Assembly: GCF_011759375.1 (NCBI RefSeq)
Contig: NZ_JAARML010000004.1
Coordinates: 496,001 to 560,000, forward strand
Length of the DNA: 64,000 bases
Source of the DNA: Paraflavitalea devenefica
GTDB lineage: Bacteria; Bacteroidota; Bacteroidia; Chitinophagales; Chitinophagaceae
Direction: 5' to 3'
The translations under genes were made by a program, and so were the position numbers. Under the pieces are notes generated by a model that did not search any database, had not been told where the DNA came from, and saw only the letters and a list, made by a program, of their open reading frames with translations. Positions 44,921 through 53,300 of the stretch are shown here, piece after piece (the stretch's first letter is position 1; each line of letters opens with the position of its first letter).

Positions 44921-45119
44921 TGCATACAACGTTCGAGTATTTGCGAAGGCAGGGAATTCATTGATTGTCCAGCCCGGTACAAGTGCCCAATTGAAATACG
45001 ATGTTGAAGTTAAGAACTAAAGCTGAACATTGAACGTCGAGCCCGGACTATTGCTGATGCTTGCACATAGCTGATGTTACATTCTCCGGCCCTGCTTTTG
45101 CAAATACTTTTGTTGGCTG
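44921..45119 (-). repeat. attC-like site F (array-proximal)
   Basis: About 199 nt. Arms AACAAAAGTATTTGCAAAAG and AACGTTCGAGTATTTGCGAA pair closely with a two-base length difference. Edges TGCATACAAC and GTTGGCTG. Confidence 0.85.
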
Positions 45120-45123
45120 AAGT

Positions 45124-46113
45124 TTAGTCTTCTTCGTCCTCTGCAAATTCAGCCAATTCCTTCTTTGTGAAAGATTTTTTTAAGTTGCTAAAGTCTAGCC
45201 TCAGAAATCCGTTAAATGCACAATTAAGACAATAACCACCGTATGCTGCAGCAAACATTTTGACTAAGAAAAGAGTTATATTGTCATACTTTACAGCTTC
45301 TGTCAAAGGTGTAAAAGTTAGAGACAATAGTTCTTCTTTATGCTGATTGCCTTGCCTTTTAGTGCCATGGGTCACCTTCTTAATTTTATACTCAAAGCCC
45401 AAACCTGTAATGTTATTCAGCGTGGCTAATATGTCCTCTCTTGACATCTGGGTATGTCTTTCTAAAACTTTCATCTCTATGTGAATATCATTCGGTAGGT
45501 CGTGTTCGCAACCCTCGATTAGAATCTTTCCAATTACGAATTTTTCATCTTGGCTTAATAATTTAAGCTTAGTAAAAATATTATGACATATAAAGTCAAT
45601 TTCTTCATCATCAAAATCCCACTCTTGCAAAGCCAAAAGTTGCTTCAGCCGTTTTGCATCTCTTGGTAAAACATTCTCAAGTTTATGTTTCTCTAATTTT
45701 TGAATAATTAATTTAGCCAATTCGCTTGGAGTATGTTCATTTAAATCAATATACCCAAGCGTTTTTCGAACTCCTGGGATTTCTGTGCTGTCAAACCTTG
45801 CTGGAAGTATGTATTCTTTACTTTCAGTAAAAGCTCTCGCCTGAGCCGATTTTAATTCATGACTTGTCCAAAGTTTTTTTGCATAGTTCTGAGAAATAAA
45901 TATTACCACATATTTAGACGTATTTTGATATACGTTGTCAAGATGCTGATATAAGTCTTTACCCCATAAATTTGCCTTTTCATATTTGTCGTAAAAAACT
46001 TTTAGCCCGCTCTTCAATAAAAAAGAAGCAACTGCCTCAACATATTTTCTGTCTTCTCCGGCAAAGGAAAGAGCAACGTCAAATTCAAAGTCTCTACAGT
46101 TATGATTTTGCAT
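45124..46113 (-). CDS. cassette-borne TIR-domain protein
   Basis: 329 aa from the ATG at 46113; a TTG nine bases upstream is possible. The N-terminal TIR domain (about 10-140) reads FDVALSFAGEDRKYVEAVA, then GLKVFYDKYEKANLWGKDL, then YVVIFISQNYAKKLWTSHELK, with a Glu at about residue 86 in the position of the NADase catalytic residue. The C-terminal 180 residues are mostly helical and unassigned. TIR proteins in bacterial defence deplete NAD+ or make signalling nucleotides after phage sensing. It is the first cassette, nearest the recombinase remnant. Confidence 0.75.
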   Translation of the reverse strand: MQNHNCRDFEFDVALSFAGEDRKYVEAVASFLLKSGLKVFYDKYEKANLWGKDLYQHLDNVYQNTSKYVVIFISQNYAKKLWTSHELKSAQARAFTESKEYILPARFDSTEIPGVRKTLGYIDLNEHTPSELAKLIIQKLEKHKLENVLPRDAKRLKQLLALQEWDFDDEEIDFICHNIFTKLKLLSQDEKFVIGKILIEGCEHDLPNDIHIEMKVLERHTQMSREDILATLNNITGLGFEYKIKKVTHGTKRQGNQHKEELLSLTFTPLTEAVKYDNITLFLVKMFAAAYGGYCLNCAFNGFLRLDFSNLKKSFTKKELAEFAEDEED

Positions 46114-46128
46114 GGTGGTCAAATAATT

Positions 46129-46142
46129 GCAGCCAACACTTA
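46129..46142 (-). other. attI-like simple core site at array head
   Basis: GCAGCCAACACTTA: in cassette sense TAAGTGTTGGCTGC. It carries the GTT core and leading edge of the first cassette but no long palindromic partner arm, unlike the sites inside the array. Confidence 0.55.
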
Positions 46143-46254
46143 AATATATGCCGTTAACAGGCCTTAACCTAAAAAATCATTATTGATAATCAAAGTACTA
46201 GCATTCGCCTTTCTCATTGTTACGGCGCAAATACAAAATAAATATTGTTACCGG

Positions 46255-46500
46255 TCAACCCTTTCCTCTACGCCACAGATCATCCAAAGTACTTTCAATA
46301 TTAATAAGCGCCTTCTTACTAACGTGCAAATACCGCCCGGTAGTTTTAATGTTAAAATGCCCCAACAAATCTCCCTGTTCCTTTTTCAAGTAAATGAGTG
46401 GCCAAACTATGTATGAGCGAGTGTACACCTACCTCTTTTTACCCCCGCCTTGTCTTTTGCTGTCTGAAATATTTTGAGTTGTCCGGCCATGGTATAAGGT
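46255..46500 (-). pseudogene. remnant of a tyrosine recombinase (integrase)
   Basis: C-terminal part in several frames on the minus strand: ..TAKDKAGV.., then GVHSLIHSLATHLLEKGT, then (frame change, short deletion) LLGHFNIKTTGRYLHVSK followed by KALINIESTLDDLWRRGKG and a stop at 46255. These match box II of tyrosine recombinases (normally HxLRHSFATHLL and LLGHxxxxTTxxYLHVS) and the 'SPLD' end frequent in IntI and transposon-type recombinases. The catalytic Arg of LRHS is Ile here, and at least two frameshifts are present, so it is inactive. It lies about 115 bp before the array head, in the same direction as the cassettes. Confidence 0.75.
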
Positions 46501-47032
46501 GACTATGCCCTGTTCCTGTGAAAAATTGGTTTTAATACAACCGTATCCCTGTTCCTGTTTTTTTGTTTTTGGATGACGAAAAGTGTTTAGAACATAGCTT
46601 CGCCACATCAGTCACAGCATGGCAACTGATCATACCCTATGGAATATTATTAAAGTGAAGCTCTAACCTAACGATCTTCTGACACCGAGATTACTAAAAT
46701 TTGAAGAAATAACTGAAGATGTTTTCTTTTTAAACAATTCCGGTATGCCCCAGGACTGCCTGAAAAAATAACAGGTAGCAATTATAATGCTAACAATCAA
46801 CAATTTAAAGACATAAATTGATAAATCTGATGGGCGAAATCTTAACTGGCAGGAACTCAGATTCGTTGCAAACCAACATAGCAAAAGTTAAGCCTGGACT
46901 TTCTGTAATCCTTGCCTCATCCCCCCTACCATCCTGGTACCAAGGGGGTACGCTGCCTCAGCATGGACACAAAGCCTACCAAAAGGCTAGCGGACTACTC
47001 TGGAAAGCCTACAGAAACATATGCTTGCATGA

Positions 47033-47099
47033 CCATTCCCAGACAAGTCTTAGACAACTCTTAGACCACTCCCAGACAATACCCAGGCAAGTAGACGCC
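47033..47099. repeat. degenerate 11-nt tandem repeat
   Basis: Units such as AAGTCTTAGAC, AACTCTTAGAC, CACTCCCAGAC, AATACCCAGGC, AAGTAGACGCC at exact 11-nt spacing. Confidence 0.85.
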
Positions 47100-47325
47100 C
47101 ATCCGGCGCCAACTGTGTACCCATTCTCTGCCTATTGGGGGGGTAATAGCTCAATCAACCTCACCCCATCATTAAACCGCATTACAGCCCCATTACGCCC
47201 CGATCTCAATTTAACCGCACCAGAGACTCGCTCAAACAAAGCAAGCCGTAAAAGCGTCGCAAAGCCTTTTAACGCGAAGCCTGTCTCCGGAACCCATTTT
47301 CGCGCCACCGGCATCTTGCCGGGTT

Positions 47326-47382
47326 CACTAAGAGTCCACTAAGAGTTCACTGAGAGTCCACTGGAGACCCACTACGCGCAGT
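47326..47382. repeat. degenerate 11-nt tandem repeat
   Basis: Units ACTAAGAGTCC, ACTAAGAGTTC, ACTGAGAGTCC, ACTGGAGACCC, ACTACGCGCAG at exact 11-nt spacing. Confidence 0.85.
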
Positions 47383-47652
47383 ATGTTCCTGTAGGGTCCC
47401 GGGTATGTATCCCGTGGCTTCTCAGTGTATCCCGCATGAACCCTGCATGGCCATCACATAGACCCCAGGTATCCCACCCATTCCATGCCTGTTTCCAGGC
47501 AGCCTCTTTAGCATTTTACAGTCCGGCAGCCATTTTTGTTGCGCCATAGCCGGTTATTGTCGCATTACCCCCTACAGAATGCCGCGACCGCACCGCTTTC
47601 AGGTAAGTGCATGGCTGTAAGTTTGCATTACAAAACACAAAAACAAACAGCC

Positions 47653-48141
47653 ATGAAACAAAACGCACAAAAACTGGCCACCTGTCTGTGGTTTAACAAC
47701 AATGCTGAAGAAGCTGTTGATTGTTATGAATCTATTTTTAAAAACAATTTAAAAAGAAGCGATATCCTTCGTTGGGGTGATGCCGGTGGGGTTTCCAAAG
47801 GCTCTGTTTTGACTTCCTCCTTTTACCTGTACGGCCAGGAGTTCATTGCCCTGAATGGCGGCCCTGAATTCAAATTCACGGAGGCGGTTTCCATCTGTGT
47901 GAATTGCGATACACAGGAAGAAATTGATGAGTTGTGGGAGAAGCTGTCTGCAGGCGGAGAGAAAAGCATGTGCGGCTGGCTGAAAGACAAATTCGGTTTA
48001 TCCTGGCAGGTCACACCTCCTGTACTGGTTGAAATGCTTCTGGACAAGGACCAGAAGAAAGCCGATAGTGTGATGAAAGCTATGATGCAGATGAATAAGA
48101 TCGATATTAAAAAGTTGCAGGAAGCTTATAATGCGGCATAA
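47653..48141 (+). CDS. VOC family protein (PhnB/3-dmu-9_3-mt-like)
   Basis: 162 aa from the ATG at 47653 (MKQNAQKLATCLWFNNNAEE); an upstream ATG at 47536 would add residues unlike the family. The signature WFNNNAEEAVDCYESIF, then VLTSSFYLYGQEFIALNGGPEFKFTEAVS, then MCGWLKDKFGLSWQVTP is that of PhnB-like VOC proteins ('3-demethylubiquinone-9 3-methyltransferase' domain in databases, a misleading name). Vicinal-oxygen-chelate folds bind a metal; the substrate is unknown. Its last 35 bp overlap the end of the convergent sigma factor gene. Confidence 0.88.
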   Translation: MKQNAQKLATCLWFNNNAEEAVDCYESIFKNNLKRSDILRWGDAGGVSKGSVLTSSFYLYGQEFIALNGGPEFKFTEAVSICVNCDTQEEIDELWEKLSAGGEKSMCGWLKDKFGLSWQVTPPVLVEMLLDKDQKKADSVMKAMMQMNKIDIKKLQEAYNAA

Positions 48142-48751
48142 ATAAACAGGTCGTCTTGAATAAGCTATAACAAATAAGCAACCAGCTATTGATGTGAAAA
48201 CCTGCCACTTCCTGCCGCAGCATTTTTAAAACTTTACCGATATGCTTCTCTACGGTACTTACGGAGATATTCATTCTTTCGGCAATGGCCTGATGCGACA
48301 AATTATTGGCGCGGCTTAAGATAAACACTTCCCTGCTTTTTTCCGGCAACTGTTCAATAACCGCCCTTATCTTTTCTTCCAGTAGCTTCCCATCCATATT
48401 GGCTTCAGGGGTTTCCTGTACTGCTACCGGCTGTGCCTGCTGCAGGTAATGATAATGTCTTTTACGGGATAACTGCTCCCGGAACCGGTCAATAATTTTA
48501 TTCTTCAGCATCATTTGCAGGTAGCCGGGCAAATTCCAGGTATGCCCTACCTGCGTCCGCTTCAGGTATAATTGAACAAATATGTCCTGTACCATTTCCA
48601 AGGCATCTTCCCTGGAATGAATACGCTTATAGGAACTGTTCAACAGCCTTATGAAGTAGCGTTCGTAGATTTCCTCAAACGCCTGCATATCATCCTGCTT
48701 CAGCAACTGAAACAAGTCTGCATCAGTAAGGCTCCTATAATCAGTGATCAT
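48107..48751 (-). CDS. ECF-type RNA polymerase sigma factor (FecI-like)
   Basis: 214 aa from the ATG at 48751 (MITDYRSLTDADLFQLLKQD); an upstream start would add eight residues. Sigma region 2 (AFEEIYERYFIRLLNSSYKR...EDALEMVQDIFVQLYLKR) and region 4 (IEQLPEKSREVFILSRANN, then IAERMNISVSTVEKHIGKVL) are both complete. A C-terminal hydrophobic tail (WLLICYSLFKTTCLF) is typical of Bacteroidota members. It is divergent from the FecR gene 184 bp away and should control the SusCD-like locus downstream of it. Confidence 0.92.
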   Translation of the reverse strand: MITDYRSLTDADLFQLLKQDDMQAFEEIYERYFIRLLNSSYKRIHSREDALEMVQDIFVQLYLKRTQVGHTWNLPGYLQMMLKNKIIDRFREQLSRKRHYHYLQQAQPVAVQETPEANMDGKLLEEKIRAVIEQLPEKSREVFILSRANNLSHQAIAERMNISVSTVEKHIGKVLKMLRQEVAGFHINSWLLICYSLFKTTCLFMPHYKLPATF

Positions 48752-48935
48752 ATAAGGATTAAATAAATAACACAAGATCGCTTAACCAATATTGAATTTA
48801 ATCATTTTATCCTTACCATTTTTTACTCATAAAAATAAATATTAAAAAAGAATGGCGGTTCTGCTTCACAAATCCGTCAATATTATAAGAATACCGGGTA
48901 AATTAAAATATTATTAAACAATATAAGGTGATGCC

Positions 48936-50180
48936 ATGATCACGGAAGAACTGTTGAAAAAGTATCTATCAGGAAACTGCACTGCAGCCGAACAGCAGCA
49001 GATAGCGGAATGGTATGCTTCCTTTGATAGTCAGCCACCTTATTTTGAGGATGATAAAAGCCCGGAAGCCAAAGCCCTAAAAGAGAGAACAAAAGCAACC
49101 ATCCAATCAATCATTGCCAGCCATACTTTGCCCGATACAGATACGCCTGCAACGTTATCGGTTAATATTAGCAGCAGGGATAAGGTGCGTAAGAGCATGT
49201 TTATTTATGCGGGTATGGCAGCAGCCGTTCTTATTGTATTAATGGCCGGCATTTATTGGGTATTCTTCAACAGGGTATCCTCTCAAAAAGAGATTGCACA
49301 AAAGGCATCCTCCTCCAGTGAGGCCGTTGTTATAACACCAGGCGCCAATAAAGCCATGTTGACCCTGGCCGATGGATCGGTCATTGTGCTGGACAGTGCC
49401 CAAAATGGCGTATTGGTGGAACAGGGAAATACGAATGTTATCAAAAACAGTAATGGCGAGCTCGTTTATAAAACAGTAGGCAATAAACATCCTGGCAACT
49501 ATCGGGACGCAGTTACCTATAATATGTTATCAACGCCAAGGGGCGGGCAATTTATGCTGACGTTACCCGACAAGAGCAAGGTATGGTTGAATGCGGCTTC
49601 CTCCATTAAGTACCCCACCGTATTTGCAGGCAATGAGAGAAGGGTGGAAATAACCGGCGAAGCATATTTTGAAATTGAGAAAGACCCGAATAAACCGTTC
49701 CGGGTGGATATTCTTTTGCCAACCGGCAAAGGAGGTAGCGTTGAAGTATTAGGCACACATTTTAATATCAATGCCTATAACGATGAATCATCCATAAAGA
49801 CCACTTTATTAGAAGGAAAAGTGAAAGTAACGCCAACTATTGGCTCGCAGCTCGCAGCTCGTAGCTCAAAGCTTCTTTCTCCCGGGCAGCAGGCACAATT
49901 GAACAGCCATGACGAAATAAAGGTTGTAAACAACGCTGACATAGAAGCTACCATGGCCTGGAAAAACGGGTTGTTCCAATTCGATGACGTTACTATCCAG
50001 GCCGTTCTGAACCAGGTAGCCCGGTGGTACGATGTAGAAGTAGTTTATGAACGCGATGTATCAAAGGACCGTTTCAGAGGAAAGATCTATCGCAATACAG
50101 ATATAGCCAAACTGCTTAAGATACTCGAATTAAGCGGCGCACATTTTAAGATAGAAGGCAAAAGAATTATTGTACAATAA
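48936..50180 (+). CDS. FecR family anti-sigma factor
   Basis: 414 aa. The cytoplasmic N-terminal part (MITEELLKKYLSGNCTAAEQQQIAEWYASF) binds the sigma factor. One transmembrane helix lies at about 88-110 (FIYAGMAAAVLIVLMAGIYW). The periplasmic FecR domain follows: LNAASSIKYPTVFAGNERRVEITGEAYFEI, then VEVLGTHFNINAYNDESSIKTTLLEGKVKV, and a C-terminal DUF4974 part (FQFDDVTIQAVLNQVARWYDVEV). It relays ligand state from the STN-bearing SusC to the sigma factor. A 7-nt microsatellite is embedded at residues about 303-314. Confidence 0.93.
   Translation: MITEELLKKYLSGNCTAAEQQQIAEWYASFDSQPPYFEDDKSPEAKALKERTKATIQSIIASHTLPDTDTPATLSVNISSRDKVRKSMFIYAGMAAAVLIVLMAGIYWVFFNRVSSQKEIAQKASSSSEAVVITPGANKAMLTLADGSVIVLDSAQNGVLVEQGNTNVIKNSNGELVYKTVGNKHPGNYRDAVTYNMLSTPRGGQFMLTLPDKSKVWLNAASSIKYPTVFAGNERRVEITGEAYFEIEKDPNKPFRVDILLPTGKGGSVEVLGTHFNINAYNDESSIKTTLLEGKVKVTPTIGSQLAARSSKLLSPGQQAQLNSHDEIKVVNNADIEATMAWKNGLFQFDDVTIQAVLNQVARWYDVEVVYERDVSKDRFRGKIYRNTDIAKLLKILELSGAHFKIEGKRIIVQ
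49843..49877 (+). repeat. in-frame 7-nt microsatellite within the FecR gene
   Basis: GCTCGCA, GCTCGCA, GCTCGTA, GCTCAAA, GCTTCTT in tandem, translated in part as QLAARSSKL, between the FecR domain and the C-terminal part. Confidence 0.75.
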
Positions 50181-50191
50181 TATACGCTCCC

Positions 50192-50205
50192 GGTTCGTGT
50201 TGCCA
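50192..50205. repeat. half-copy of the rnpB hairpin element
   Basis: GGTTCGTGTTGCCA equals the left arm plus loop of the GGTTCGTG..CACGAACC element in rnpB, without the second arm. Confidence 0.4.
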
Positions 50206-50377
50206 TAAGAAAAAATACAGGCACCTTATAGTTTCACAGGATTGCTGCCGGCACTAATGCCGGTAAGGTCAACGTTTTTATTGCATAAAAACAACCATAC
50301 GGTATGATGTGCTGGTGACAACCGTGCAACATTTTGTGCACAACCAAATTGTCAAACGTTTAAAACCAGCAACGCAA

Positions 50378-53300
50378 ATGAAGCAACTTCCAAAACTAAT
50401 CACCTTGCTTTTGTGCTTATTCTTCCTGAGAGGGAGCGCCAGTGATACGGTGCAGAAGATCAGCTTATCCGTTACAGAAGAACCCCTGGAAAAGGTATTT
50501 CAGAAGATTGAAAAGCAAACAGAATTTGTTTTCTGGTACAAGATAGATAAACTAAAACGGGCTAAAAAAGTAAGTATTAAAGTAACCAATGCGGATGTAA
50601 ACAAGGTATTGGACGAAATCTTCAGGGATCAGCCTTTCACCTACAACATTGTAGAAAAAACGATTGTAGTAACAGAAAAAAAAGCGCCCGAAGCATCATT
50701 TGCAGTAATGCGAACACCCTATGTTCCTGTACCTGTAACGATAAATGGTACCGTAACCAACCCTAAAAATGAGCCCCTCGAAGGCGTTACGGTAAAAGTA
50801 AAAAACGCAGCAGGCGCCACCACTACGGATGCCCGGGGAGCATTTACCATCAGATGCGCAGAAGATGCTATATTGACTTTTTCATTTGTAGGTTATAAAA
50901 CCAGTGAAGTAGAGGTAAAAGGAAAAGCTTCTCCGCTGGCAATCGTATTGAACATGGCCACTGCTGCTTTAAGCGATGTGGTAGTGGTAGGATATGGCAC
51001 ACAGGGAAAAAGAGAGTTTACCGGGTCCATTGCTTCCATCAGTGAAGAAAAGGTAAAAGATATGCCGGTGCAAAGCTTTGACCAGGCTTTGGCAGGAAGG
51101 GCGCCGGGCGTAAATATTACCCAGCCCAACGGGGTATTGAATAATGCGCCGGTTATCCGCATCAGGGGCGTCAATTCCATTTCGCTCAGTTCCTATCCGC
51201 TGGTAGTAGTGGATGGCATTCCTATCAATACCGGTGAAGTTTCATCCAGCACGGTGGTCACCAATAATCCACTGGCCGATATCAATCCATCAGATATAGA
51301 AACGATCAGCGTATTAAAAGACGCCGCCTCTACTTCTATTTATGGATCAAGGGCTGCTGCAGGGGTATTGCTTATTACCACTAAAAAAGGTAAAACAGGA
51401 AAAGCAAAGGTGAGTTACCAGGGATGGGTAGGCGCCACCAAAGCAATACGGTTGCCGGAATTGCTGAACGCTCAGCAGTATATGGAAATTAAAAATGAAG
51501 CAGTGCTGAATGCCAAGATACTCTCCGGCAACGGCAATAATTCCAGTGTGGCGTCGGCATTGTTTTTCCCTACCTACCGGGAAGACAGCAGCATAGTAGA
51601 TACAAAATGGTACGACGAAGTGTATCAAACCGCTGTATCACACAACCATACCGCCAATATATCAGGAGGTTCAGAAAACACTACCTATTATTTCTCGATG
51701 AACTATAGTGACCAGGACGGGTTTATTAAAACCAATAATTTCAAACGAAAGTCAGTACGGTTCAATATCAACCATAAGGTTACCGACTGGCTGAGCATGT
51801 CGGGTAATGTGAGCTTTAACAATAGCTTTAATGCATCCCCCAATACCGGTTCATTAACCGGCAATGCTTTCCAGATAACCGGCATTGCCCGCCTGGCCTT
51901 GTTATCATCGCCCAATGTATATGCACTCAATCCCAATGGGTCCTATAATCTAAGCACTACCAATTCACTGGGGATGGGCAATAATAAGGGCGTGGTCAGC
52001 AATTTTTATAACCCGCTGCCTTTGCTGGACCTGGACCGCTATACTTCTGAAAATGACCGGCTCATTGGTACTTTCAGCGCCACTGTAAGGCTTATGAAAG
52101 GGCTGGAATTTAAAACCAGCTATGCAATAGACCGGCTTAAGGTAGAAAATGAAACGTTTAATAACCCTGTACACGGGGCCGGATTTGCAGATAAGGGAAC
52201 TGCCACGAATGCAAGCAGCCGGTTTGATAGCTGGAACTGGATCAATACCTTAAGCTGGCAGCAGAAACTCTTTAAACATCACAATGTATCATTGCTGCTG
52301 GGCTACGATGTACAAAAGTTTGACAATGCGCGGTGGGGCGCCACGCGTTCACAACTATCCGATCCGTTCTTCACTGATTTTCAAGGAAGCTATGGCCGTA
52401 TTATTCCGATCACCAATAATTTGCTGAGTGAAAAGGCCTATGCTTCTATTTTCTCCCGTTTTACTTATGATTACGACAAGAAGTATTTCTTTACGATCAA
52501 TTACCGGCGGGATGGGAATTCTGCGCTGGGAGCCGATAAAAAATATGGCAATTTTGGCGGGGTTTCCGGTGGATGGGCATTATCGGAAGAGAACTTCTTC
52601 AAGAACCTGTCTGTCTCCAGTATTATCAGCAATGCCAGGGTCCGGGCAAGCTGGGGAAGAGTAGGCAATGGCAACCTGCAGAACCTGTATGCCTCCTTAA
52701 TGCTGTACAACGCTGCTTTGTATGGCAGCGCTCCTACCTGGAATTTTGCCCAGGCAGGTAATCCGGACCTTGGCTGGGAAACCAGCGATCAAACAAATAT
52801 AGGATTGGATATAGGATTGTTGAAAGACCGGATACAGATAGAAGCTACGTATTTTAATAACAATATCAACGGGCTGATCTTAAATGCACCGCAAAGCCCG
52901 TCAAGAGGTATTCCCGGCAATGCCATCCTGCTGAATGTAGGCTCCATGTACAACCGCGGGATTGAATTTGCCATAAATGCTACCGTTATCAGGAAAAGCA
53001 AATATTCATGGACCACTTCATTTAATGTCACCTCTATTAAAAACAAGGTTACGTCGCTGGCAGAAGGCAACCTGGATATTGTGGGCACTACCAGTACGGC
53101 GGCAGAAACTTCCAATATTACCCGGGTAGGTTATTCCGTAGGCAGCCTGTACGGCGCGCTCACAGACGGTGTAAATCCTGCTACCGGTCAGCGGGTGTTC
53201 ATTAATAAAAAAGGAGAGCGTGTTCAATATAGTCATGCAGTGCCTTCAGGCGGCAGCCGCTGGACGTATTTTGACGGAAGCGCAGCGCCTGCCATTACCG

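Larger units (their letters stand above)
46501..47652. other. 1.15-kb intergenic region, low-complexity
   Basis: No convincing gene. A plus-strand open stretch at 46818-47342 has the composition of the surrounding repeats and no protein features. The region carries two 11-nt tandem repeat blocks (47033-47099 and 47326-47382) and ends in the promoter area of the VOC gene. Confidence 0.5.

Noticed and set aside
40773..45119. CRISPR array as an explanation of regular repeats
   Set aside because: Repeats are about 200 nt, diverged, and separated by whole genes of different length. No short direct repeats with spacers and no cas genes.
40773..46500. Canonical class of mobile integron
   Set aside because: Core sites lack GTTRRRY, sites are longer than usual and the recombinase is broken. 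Described as integron-like only.
46818..47342. 174-codon plus-strand open frame
   Set aside because: Its translation mirrors the 11-nt DNA repeats (HDHSQTSLRQLLDHSQTIPRQ) and is unlike a folded protein. No ribosome-binding context or family.
47536..47652. N-terminal extension of the VOC protein
   Set aside because: The first 39 codons have no similarity to the family and the ATG at 47653 matches the usual protein start.
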